From: Hofstenia miamia
Taxonomy: Eukaryota > Xenacoelomorpha > Acoela > Hofsteniidae
Length of the DNA stretch: 64,000 bases
Reading direction: 5' to 3'
NCBI GenBank assembly: GCA_900660155.1
Contig: CABFPE010000252.1
Span: 607,790-671,789 of the forward strand
The notes below the pieces were generated by a model that saw only the letters and a list, made by a program, of their open reading frames with translations, did no database searches and was not told the origin of the DNA. Made by a program: the position numbers and the translations under genes. Numbering within the stretch: the stretch's first letter is position 1; the number at the start of each line of letters is the position of its first letter. Shown here one piece after another: positions 36,901 to 49,800 of the stretch.

Positions 36901-39900
36901 AATTGGTAGAAATATTTCACAAATGCACACCTGCCAAGGAGGCTGAAAATTGAAGCTACTTCACTAAAACAAATAAAAAATCCTTAATATTTAAATCAAT
37001 ATTTTTTTATTGTAAAGGAGTTGAACAGCCTGTATTTTTGCAAAATTACTGTTTTAATGTTTATTGGTTGTGTAAACGACAGAAAATTAAAATTTCAAGC
37101 TACAAAATTGTTTGCTTTTAGAACAAATTAGAGATTAATAAAAAAACTTTATAGAATGTTAATAAAATATCAGTAATACTTTGATAATCAATTTCACGAA
37201 ACAAAAGTTTATCAAAATGTATTGATTTGATAATTAAATTTTGAAATGAAATAAATTCATTCAATTGAAATATTGATTAATGTTTGAATTGTTAAATACG
37301 TTAGAAACAAGTTAGGAAATCTCTGTGGGACCAGGATATTATTGGTCTCAGTCCCATTGGATTCGGTCCCAGTTCTGTCCCGTGAAAGCTCTGGTCCCAT
37401 ACTCCGATTGGTCCTACGGTATTTTTTTTTAACCAAAATCAGCAAAAATTATTAGTAATATCTTTGAAATCCGTGGTACCAGCTCTTTCATTTTTGCTCC
37501 CTGTCTTATTGGTTTTTTTTGATATCAGGGACCAGTAAACCCCATGGCACTAGACAGTCCCGCAGAACCCTAATTTGAACCGATACAAAATGATGTACAG
37601 TAGGGGCAACAATACTTGAAACGATGCATTATTTGTGGAATTTGATTAATGAATTGGAGAATACTAAAAATTGAATTACACTTTGTTCTTTGTGAGTAAA
37701 CAATTTATCTGTTATATCAACTTTAAATACAAGATTTGGTTTCATTTATGTCTATTTACTAATTAAGTCAAATAGTAAATTGCTTATACAATAAATATGC
37801 AAATTTTCTAAAAAACGTGATTTCCTTCAAGGATTTTTCCTCTACTTTAACTTAACCTAAAAAAATAATTCTTAAATATAAATATAATATTCTTGTAGTT
37901 CTGAAGAACTGAAGTTTAATCAAAATTGCTTTAATTTTTAATAAAAATTAAAATAATTTATTTTCAAATTTTTAAACAAATCATTATATTAAAGTGTTAT
38001 TAAACTTTCGAAATTAATCATCTGACAATATCAAACATCGATAAAATCTCTTAAAATAAGGCTTTGTACGGATAAATGAGATATTTATTCAATCCAATTC
38101 GTTACTTTCATTATGAGTCATTCGAAAACCAATGAAATGCGAGGGTTTAATAGTCATTAGTGGTTTCTCAGAAATAACGGCCACCCACGCAAAACCTTCC
38201 TTTCATAAACAATGAACCGAGCAATAATTATTCTAAACCTATTATCAATGGTTGATATTACTATAAAAAATGTCTTCGGCAATTAGACAACATAATATTG
38301 AAATAACCAAGTTTTAAGTTTTTGAAATTAGAATTTCTTGACAAGTATAGTTAAATCTATATAAAATCCTATTAGCAAAGTCTCAGGAGATATCACCTAG
38401 AAATATAGTGCGGTTTCTATTTTATCAATGAGAATGATTCACTAAAACAGTCAATGAGTTAAATTTTCTTATTAATAAGATTAATAAATTAGTCACGTAA
38501 AGTAAACTTAGTCATTCACTTTCATAAAATTTGAAAAAATCAATAAATTCGCAAATTTTCGTAGTTGTGAATATGTTATGTCCCAGATCATAATGGAGCT
38601 GGGCATGCTCCGAAGCCTTGCTAACCACATGAGATAGTTAGCGATGTGACGTGTTGTGTAACTGCTATTGCAACCAAATACATTGTCTAACAGCAGCCTT
38701 AAAAGTGAAAAAATATCGCGGCCGAGATAGCGTTAAAGCATAATGGCTTTGCTATATATATATATATATATATATTTCACATGGGAGCTACAACTTAATT
38801 AACTTGTGGATGAATCTTAAATAATCATACAATATCTACATCAACTATTTATATTAATAGTGATGCGATTTGTATATTTTTGAAGACGTTTCTGACAGAC
38901 AGTCAACATAATATACTACTTTGATATCAATTTCTTATCAGTATACTAAAAATATTTATGGTATTTATGCAAGAGACTGGCGATACTACTTACAATATGA
39001 ACAAAGCAGTACTTGGCCCAAAAATAGCAGGAGTTAATGTGTCATTTATGTCCTGATTACTCTCAGATCTTGAACTAAATACTTCTCTCATTGATGTGCA
39101 AAACTTTGTGGCACACAGAAATTGATGTATAGAATCGATATTTACAATATATGCAGCATATGCAGGAAATGCAAAATTCAAAAATAGTTTATTCTTCTGT
39201 TCTGCAAGTAGTAGTAAGCAATGTACTGTAGCGACCTCCGCAAAGGAATGGAAAATATTTTTAGCCAAATTCCATGAAAATTTTAATAGACATGCGTCTT
39301 GGAAATGACAATAACATTACAAAGTTTTATATATTAGTTGTTGTTCTCAAGGGCTTTCAACCTCCTTTAAACTTTTTTTAAAAAAATTGATTTTTCAATA
39401 ACAAATGGTGAATCTTTTTACATATCTCAGACCAGAGATGAATCCGGTCACCAGCTTGCCAAGAAAGGAAACAATTTCTTGTTTTATTTGATAAGCAGCA
39501 AATATTTTGCTTAGTTGGGGAGAATTTGTTATGAAAATGTAAAATTGAGAGAAATTTTATTGTACTGTAATAAGAAAGACAATTAAATTTATCAGTCTAT
39601 AATCTTTCATTGCTTTTGCCATAAACTGCACGGCTTTACATTTTTTATTGTTTATTTCTACTGCGCAGGTTGTTATTGAACTAAATAATAATATTAAAAG
39701 ATGGTATATTTAAGGAAAATATAATATACAGAATTTACATTTGAAAATGAAGAAGCTTTATAAATGAATATCAGAAAGTACGCTCAACAAATTGTAAAGA
39801 TTTTACGTTTCAAACATTGAGAAAATTATCACACATCTTACGCTAAGTACACGCCACAAAAAATTGATAGACCCTTGAGACATAATGTGTACAATTGTAC

Positions 39901-40788
39901 ACATGTAGAAACTAGATTTTTATTGGGATATGAATTTATATTCAACCTTGAATATCTTTGTTTATTAAATTTGATTACTTTTTGTTATAATTTAGTATTG
40001 AAGCAACCTTGTAAAAATTAGCATTCTGCAAAATGGAGAATATGGTGAAACTAGTTGAATTTGAGTTATTCCCAATTCATAATATAGCTTCACAAGAAAC
40101 AAATTTTTGCATGATTTCAATGTCATACTTCATAAGACACTCTAAATAAAATGTTTTCAAAAAAATATGTCATTAAAATATTTTGAATTGCTACAAATTT
40201 ACATGATTAAGTCACAATGTGTAAAAATGTACACAATCAATTTCAATGAAAATACAAACAATAGAAAAAATTTCTTAATGTCATCAGAAACAATTGATAC
40301 TAGCAGTGCTGAGCCGCCATATAAATATTTCTTAGCGCTTCCATACAATGTGCATATCTGAAGGGGATATTTTCGCTTTGCACAAAATTTTACGCTGGGC
40401 ACAAAAAATGTATGAGAAAATTTTATATATTGAAAACTTTAATAATAAAACTATACGGTTAAAATTTTGCATGGTGTTACCTAGGCCTATTGTAAACACA
40501 TACTGGCTACAGTTTTCGAAGAATTTAAATTCACTCAAAACTGGAGGCCATTTACGTTGAATACGGGGTTTTCAACGCTAAGTACAAATCCCATAGTACC
40601 CAGCGAATATATATATATATATATACAGGGGTGTACTCGAGGGGGGCTCAGTCCACCTTGTTAAATTCATATTAGAATTCGAGTTTTGGATTTTAATTGT
40701 TGAGAAAATAAATTATGGTCAAAATATATTATAAAAATACAAAACACAAGATAAAAGCCCCCGTTGTTAATTGCTTAGGAGTACATCC

Positions 40789-40849
<61 letters not shown>

Positions 40850-43800
40850 CAAATAAGCATGTAGATTAAATGNCTGGAAAATTACCGGCTACGGCCAAAA
40901 ACTTAGAAGCGGTTCTTAATCTGCTTCAGGCCATAGATTACTAAATTTGTTCACTATGTTCAAGCACAGCTATACACATTATTACAAATTTAGAACATTA
41001 CATTGGAGTTCGGTCACTAATGACTAAGCCCATCCTCTATAACGATTTCCAAGTTTGAGAAAATTGGAATCACATCAAGATATGTCATCCAAAAATTTAC
41101 CAACGACATGTCACCCAAAAAATTTTCACCTGAACAAAAGTCACCCTAATCATAAACCCTAACCCAAAACCTATTTTTCCAATTTATTATATAGACCTAA
41201 ACCTCTAACTTAAGTAACAAATAGGGCTTCCCATACCTAAGCCCTAACAAAACACCATACTTTTTCATAATTTTATAGACGTAAGCCTTAACCCAAGTGT
41301 CAATTTCTTTTTCAAAAAGCTAAAACCTAACCTTAACATCAAAAACTAAAAATTGAAAAATTCTATCCCACCTGAAGATACATTACCCTACAGAATTTTC
41401 GGACTACATATCCTTAGGTAACTGGAAAATTGTTAGAAAATATTGAAAAACGTTTTTTCATTAAAAGGACATCGGCAGTTTCAGATGAAGTTGCAAAAAA
41501 CATTAATCATTCAGTTGCAAGTTGAATATTTTAGGAAATGATTTTACCACTTTACCTCCTTCTAAGGCCATTCTTGGTGTGCATGTACACTGCACATGCT
41601 GACACACTAATTGAGTCATGTTAGAAGTTCAATTTTTACTCTTGAAAATGTTTAAATGCTATAAATTAATCTGTCTACAGTCAGTGAAGCAAGGAATAAT
41701 TAGCATTTCGAAGAAATTCCAATGTGTCTACAGTCTTGTAAGTTGAAGTGTTTACACAATATTGAGAAGAAAGTGAGTTTCTATCACCTGTAAAGGCCAA
41801 AGTAAACATTTGAAGAGAACCACACAGAGATCTTTGTTGCAATTGAAATCAAATTACGACGCGTTTATATGAATTCTACGAAATTAGTAGTTTCATGTTG
41901 TATGTGATTTGATAATGAACATGTATTACGATCGTATATTATAGGGGCACTAATCTTACTGTTTGTGGAAATATTTTTTTGTTATTTTTGAAAACTCCCA
42001 AACCTGGTGTTTTATAATTTATTAACCATATCTAAAGACATCTTTAGATTTCACATCTACGTGAGAGATAAATCTATTATCACACTTAGTTTATGTTCTT
42101 ATAATCCCTTGCACCAGATAAATGACAACACGTTAATGTCACGTTGATGTCTGACAAGGTAGACAGTAAACGATTATAGGGATTTGCACCTGCATTGGGA
42201 ATGTTTGCGGTTGAAGTAACTTCTTTTGAATTAGATATTTTGAAATAAGATAAAAGGCGTGACTTTTACAATAATATGCAGAAGAATTACTTAAAATATA
42301 TTATTACGGGAGTTCTATATTTATCTTGATGGAATTAATATTGGAGTCTGCGTGATACCTGCCTCCCCTTTCTCCATAGTAATGCTATGACTCTAGCTTA
42401 ATCAGTAGGTGTAAAATCAATATTGGATGAAAGTATTCAATGTTCTGAATTAATTTAATCATATTCAATCCTATTAACATCCTTTTACCCAAGAGACTTT
42501 TCAAAATCTGTGATGATTCCTTGCACATTGTACGTCGCAATGGCGTTTAAGCTGTTTGTTTATTGACAACAGAATAGTTGGGGTAACTGTTGCTCCCATG
42601 GGCCTTAGATTGTTTGATTGTCTGTTCCATAACTATGGCAATACTGTAAATAAACTTCAAAAAATCGGAATATTCAATATTATTAATTTGGCTTACTAAA
42701 CTCACAGCAATAACCTATTGCACAAAAGTTCACCATTACATAGAACGTGCCCACCAATAGATATGTCAATATTCAAAGGTTTGGATAAAGTTGTTAAATA
42801 ATGATCTTTTCTAAACAAGATAATAACTTATAAGAAAACATATTCAATTGAATTTATTTCTGAAGATTAATTACTTGAATTAAACAGATGAATATTGTAT
42901 ATGTATTCATATTCAAATATATATTTATTGATAAAGAATGTAGTAAATATTAATATTGGCAAATGTCAATAACATCTTAGGTGTTTATGGCTCAATTGCC
43001 ACTTCAAGAGGACTGCCAATAGCACTTTTATGTAGTTAATAAATCAATCTCGTAAACTAGAAATTTTAAAAATTCTCATAGGCTTAAGTAGCTTAGCTCT
43101 TGAAGGAAGCATTGAATTCTTAGAAAACATCCAAATTGCAAAAACTGCATTTAAGAGGAATGAAATGATTTTTAAAAACATCTGGACGAATTATTTTGAA
43201 CGAATTTTTAGTTTTTATCTCCACTGAGAAATCGTGGACACATTACTTGTGCTATACTTACACACTGAAATTGACATAAGGCAGGCCAACATTTTAAAAT
43301 GATGAACTATTTTACCAAGAAAAAATTCTTAAATAATAGAGTGCTTGAAACTTTGCAATCAATATTCAGAGATGACTATTGATTTGCAGCAAAACAGTTC
43401 CAAAGTCAGGCAGTAAAGTCATCACTAACCACACACCAGAATTATGAAGTCTGCATGTTGTGTAAATATTTTGTAGTGCAAGTCAAATTATCAGTATAAA
43501 TTATCAAAATTTACTGGAGGTAAAAACCACTTTTTCTATCAACAACAGCATTACTAAAATCATGTTTTACTAAAGCAAACAGTTTATAAGATAAATACAC
43601 GCATTACCTAAATCAAATAGTCGAAGTAGTAAAAAATTGGTGCTATCATTAATAAATTTCAGAAATTATTCGATGGCTTATGTTCCGTCATTTGCACTCA
43701 CTGAGTACCGCAGATCAAAGTAAATGAGCAGACGTTTCTATTTTAAACAATTCTATAAATCAGCTAATCTGTTGCGCTTCAATCAGACTGCGGTAAAGTC

Positions 43801-46800
43801 GGCGACTCCGCGGAATAATTTATCTTATTTAAATCACTATTCGTTATTAGTTCCAACTTATTCCCAGAGAAATTACAAACTTTTAACAGTCTGCCGCTAA
43901 ATGTCTCAAATTTGCTGTTGTGATGGAGGAACATTGAATGGACATCTGACAGTATTTGGTTTAGAGAGAAATGAAGTGCACGCAAGTGTCGATCATTTTA
44001 AAAGACAACAAATTTTTAACTATATTGCAAGGAACAAATTGTTTTTGCAGACAGTCATTTGAGCTTAAACGAAGGCAATGCTATTCTTCAAGCGAATCAA
44101 AAAAATAAAATTCTAGGGAATGAAGGGACGGGCTTCTAAATTATCTCGATTATTCGCAATGTAAATTTATAATACTTTTTTGCCTAAAACGGAAATTCAT
44201 CAACTGTTCAATCTTATTTCTGATCGTCCCATATCATAGGACGCTTTTTGAAATTAATCAACGAATGCTGTGATTGGATAGAATAATGTGAAGTTAAATT
44301 TGGATGTGCACTCTTAATGAGTATTGGACATAGATATCCTTTATGCCTCTATATGACTTATAGTTCGTACAGGAATCAAAATGTTAACTCATCAACATAT
44401 TGGGGTTAATGTGTATTTAATTGGAAAAATTCTGCTTAATTTCTAATTGCTTAAATTTAAAATGTTCATAATTTATTATAATCTTCATTAAATATTTGAA
44501 AATTGCGATACAAATCGTTTCTTAGAATTAAATAATAACTCAATGAAATTTAATTGAAATGAAATTTTAAATTTGATTCAGAATAAAAATAAATTCATTT
44601 ATTTATTTAAAAAACAATTAAACTTTGAGTGAATTTTGAAACTTCATAATACCGTAGGCGGTGTATGTTTATTTTTTCTACAATCGATAAATTGCTCGTT
44701 TACATATGTAGTCCTTAGCACTCAACTGTCACATTTCTANAGCAAACAGTTTATAAGATAAATACACGCATTACCTAAATCAAATAGTCGAAGTAGTAAA
44801 AAATTGGTGCTATCATTAATAAATTTCAGAAATTATTCGATGGCTTATGTTCCGTCATTTGCACTCACTGAGTACCGCAGATCAAAGTAAATGAGCAGAC
44901 GTTTCTATTTTAAACAATTCTATAAATCAGCTAATCTGTTGCGCTTCAATCAGACTGCGGTAAAGTCGGCGACTCCGCGGAATAATTTATCTTATTTAAA
45001 TCACTATTCGTTATTAGTTCCAACTTATTCCCAGAGAAATTACAAACTTTTAACAGTCTGCCGCTAAATGTCTCAAATTTGCTGTTGTGATGGAGGAACA
45101 TTGAATGGACATCTGACAGTATTTGGTTTAGAGAGAAATGAAGTGCACGCAAGTGTCGATCATTTTAAAAGACAACAAATTTTTAACTATATTGCAAGGA
45201 ACAAATTGTTTTTGCAGACAGTCATTTGAGCTTAAACGAAGGCAATGCTATTCTTCAAGCGAATCAAAAAAATAAAATTCTAGGGAATGAAGGGACGGGC
45301 TTCTAAATTATCTCGATTATTCGCAATGTAAATTTATAATACTTTTTTGCCTAAAACTGAAATTCATCAACTGTTCAATCTTATTTCTGATCGTCCCATA
45401 TCATAGGACGCTTTTTGAAATTAATCAACGAATGCTGTGATTGGATAGAATAATGTGAAGTTAAATTTGGATGTGCACTCTTAATGAGTATTGGACATAG
45501 ATATCCTTTATGCCTCTATATGACTTATAGTTCGTACAGGAATCAAAATGTTAACTCATCAACATATTGGGGTTAATGTGTATTTAATTGGAAAAATTCT
45601 GCTTAATTTCTAATTGCTTAAATTTAAAATGTTCATAATTTATTATAATCTTCATTAAATATTTGAAAATTGCGATACAAATCGTTTCTTAGAATTAAAT
45701 AATAACTCAATGAAATTTAATTGAAATGAAATTTTAAATTTGATTCAGAATAAAAATAAATTCATTTATTTATTTAAAAAACAATTAAACTTTGAGTGAA
45801 TTTTGAAACTTCATAATACCGTAGGCGGTGTATGTTTATTTTTTCTACAATCGATAAATTGCTCGTTTACATATGTAGTCCTTAGCACTCAACTGTCACA
45901 TTTCTACAATTGCAAATGGGGCGAAAAAGTTAACAGGATACAAGCATTTAGTCTCAAATACTTGCAATATCATTGGGGAAATATCTTTGCTTTGATAGAG
46001 AATATTATATTAATTATGCATCTTAAGTGCTTGAAGAAAAAATGGCTAAACCTTATTTGAATATTAGCCAGGCGTGTAGTTTTGCTAAATCCCTAGTGTC
46101 AGAAATAAATGAACTTTTGAAAAGATCAAAGTTTATCATTAAAACAAACCTACAAAGATTATTTAAGTGATCTCACTGACAAATTTTACAGTTTCTGAAA
46201 TGCAATTCCAATCTCAATTGATAGTAGACGATTTATCTCATTTAAGCAGTCTCTTTTGATTAACGTGATAAAGCAGTAAAACCTATTAAATAAATAGTTG
46301 AATTTTATTCTCAATATAAATTTTGAAACGCGATAATAAAAGCTTGAAGCGAGTCAGAATTTCTGTGTTCAATCGAGAGGAAATGATCTTATTTTACTCG
46401 ACCCAACGGTCACACATATACAAATTTCCCCGGGGATGTCCATTGAAAATGAGATTTCATCAGTGCCGTACCCAGGTTTTTCACAGTGATAGCCAGAGCA
46501 CTTAACGGGGTGGCTACTACATATATAGTTTTCATATCACCCAGGTATGTCCATGAATACCACACTAATACAATCCATACTTGCATAAAGATATCAACGA
46601 ATCTACATATATGGCAACTTAATATGTCCCCGAGGATGTTAGCGACAACAATACTGCCCTGAGCAGGCAAAACCCAAAATCTGAAAAATTATTGAAGACA
46701 TCTGAGATTGTGTCGTGTCTTATGTTCAGCCGATTTAGCTGCTCTGAAGTAACTCGCAATTGGTTTGTTTAGAGTGAGCAAAACCCATTATCCATATTTC

Positions 46801-49800
46801 AGATATAAAATTTGTCAACCAAAACCCAACATCTCAATATACGGGGTTTTGATTGTCCAATTATATGCAAGCATTCAGGTGAGTTAATTATGCACAGCAG
46901 AACTACAACAAAGAAAGTTTAGCGCTGGTTGCATATTATATACAGGAGACGTTATGTAATTCTTTCAGTTGCAACTTGCACATTTCAATTTGAGCAAGCT
47001 TTCTGATACAACGACCGCTCATCAACAGTAAAAGACTTGAACTTATTTTATGTTCATGAAATTTTAAAATGGCATCCAATGTACAGGTTGAAGAAAAAGT
47101 ATCTGCATCTGAGGAATGAAGTCTAATAAGTTTTCTATTTTCATATATTAAAGTGCAATTTTCTATTTTTTATGAATGTTCGAATATATTTTCGGTATAA
47201 TAATAATAATGATAATATAAAACAAATATATTTTAGTTTCTATATATGGCATTGTGGTAATATATACGCAACTAGTAGTGATAATACATGTTTTATTCCA
47301 AAACTATTAATTCTATTCTAAATACATAGGGATATATTTTGTATATATCAAAGTTAAAATTATTCCTGAAACTTGAAACTACGATACTTCCTTTTAGATA
47401 TTGATATGCAAAATACTCCTAAGCCCAAAAGATTTAAACCCTGTAGTGATGAGCACCGAAGCAGAGAGATTAATAAACACCAATTGCGAGTGACATGTCT
47501 GTGTAAATCAAAATGATTTGACCAGCGTCAAAGAATAAGCATATGGTCTGACTACTGGAATTTATCATCGTATAATGATAGAAGGCAGTTTATGTTTAAC
47601 CATATTGAACTAATTGAAACAAAACATGCCTGTAAACACAAGCAGCGTCAAAAATACATAAAATACTTTCTCAAAGATGGAAGTTGACTTCGCCACCAGA
47701 TATGCAAACTATTTTTCTCAGCACACTGGGATACTATCATACTAGCAGCGTAGAAAACAATATGGTAAAAACAACAAAACTGAGTGATTCTACTTCTCCT
47801 GTTGACAAAAGAGAGGGATTCCGTGAAGGCCATAGCTGTGACAAAAATCTTATTCAAGCTCATGTGGAAAAATTTAATCCAAATCTACCGCATTACCGGC
47901 GGGCTCATGCACCAAATAGACGCTATCTACCTGCGGAACTAACTATCACTGATATGCACAGTGACTATCAACAGACACACCCTAATAATAAAATATACCG
48001 ATCATATCAACGAGTAGTTAAAAATATGAATATCGCTTTCACAAAACTCTCTGGTGAAGAGTGTGTTGACCCTCCACCACAATCACAAAGAATTTAATGC
48101 TGAATGCAAATTTTGTCAGTAGCAGAAAGAACATGATGAGTTAAAGATATCAGCAAGAACCGAATATCACAAAGATGGTGAAAGCTTTGTTGATAAAGTA
48201 GTGGTTAGAAGTGTGGACTTACAAAAAGTCATCATGTTGCCAATTTTACCAGGTATAAAAAATGTGTGTTTTACTAAACGTATGGTAGCCTTTCATGAGA
48301 ATTTTCACCCATTGATGACTACAGAAAACGAGATAAGACTCATCTTTGAAAGAATGCTGAAATTTTGAAGATAAATTCACTTAGTAATTGCCATTGAACA
48401 AAACTTTATCTCTTTAAATCTTCTACGGCTAGACAAGAAAGCGTTCTTGGCTATTTCCAACTGCAAACAACAGAGATATGAGGTTTTGCCTGCTCAGGGC
48501 AGAATATAAGTGTGTTATCCAAGATATCATGGCGGAAGAGTATGTTTAAATATTGCCAATTTTTTTAAAATTTATAAATATCATGATATCAAAATTATTT
48601 GTTAGCAATTTTTTATGATAATTCCGATTTTGTAAAATCCATTCAATTTATCATTTACTAAAGACTGGTAGTCAGGCAGTTTAAGGCCCACAGAAAAAAC
48701 AATGAACTATACAGATTTCCTTTTCAATGGAGACACTGCACAAGCACGCAGGGTACAAATTCTGAGAAGTGCTTCACACACGAGGATGGGGAGTGGTCTT
48801 AAACGTAATTGAAAGAGAAAAAATTCGTCTATACTGTAACGTTTTTTTCGTATTTTTGATTATCTTCATTGCTTTGAGCGATATGAGCATTCAATAATAT
48901 ATTTAAGAAATCTAAATTGATTTTAACATAAACTCTTGAAAGAATAAGATTAAGTAAATCTTAAATGGAAATTTAAGTGGACGCACAGCCTACCAATATT
49001 AGTAGGCTGTGGTGGACGTAATTTTTAATAATAATTTCATTTGAAATCTAGGGGTTAAATGACACTAAAATAAAAATAAATCAAAAAATAAAGATATAAT
49101 TATTTAACCTGTCTGGAAAACGCATTCTGAATATACTAATGACTTTCTAAAAACAGGTCATGATATACTGTATGCTAAAATAAAGTTTAATTTAATATCA
49201 GGCATAAGGCTAAAAAATCTCTAAAAAAGAAGATAAAACACATTTTCATGGTTGATGATACCGTATTTTTGGAAAAAATATAATTTTAATTTCAATTACT
49301 GTCGTAAATTCAGCCGTCTATGAATTCAATTAGCGTTTCATCAAATTCTAAATGTGGTGCTCGTCTTTATTGCCTGTTATTTAGATGAAGATGACCAAAT
49401 ACTTATTTCAATTAATATTATCCTAGAAACTCGTTGAACTTTTTCCCAAATTGCCGCAAATCGCAAATTGTTTTTTTGGCAAAATTATCAAAAAATTTAT
49501 AATACAAACACATGTAAAATACATGTACATGGTGCACAATATCAATTTTTTCATGCTTAAAACCTACTTATCTAAAAATGTTATAAATTTTTTAATGAAG
49601 AAAGTAACCAATATATTAGTCAAAATATTCTCAAATAGGTTGTCAAAATCCAACTTACTTCAACCTTTGTACAGTCTTTTCAACACCTTTTAATCTTCCG
49701 TGTAAGAATGCAATATGAAATTTTCAAACAAAATTCAAAATTTAAAAAAATAGCATTATGCATGTATATCATGGCTCGTTTTGAGATGTGTAACAACCAC

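Noticed and set aside
38994-39297. Extra exon of the secreted-protein gene
   Set aside because: Its intron phases (1 in, 2 out) cannot be placed between exon 1 (ends phase 0) and exon 2 (starts phase 0).
41154-41405. Interstitial telomere
   Set aside because: CCCTAA appears only as scattered imperfect cores, not as a tandem hexamer array.
43779-45152. Two identical 68-codon open stretches suggesting a duplicated gene
   Set aside because: They lie in the block repeated around a single N, and the stretch has no start context or similarity.
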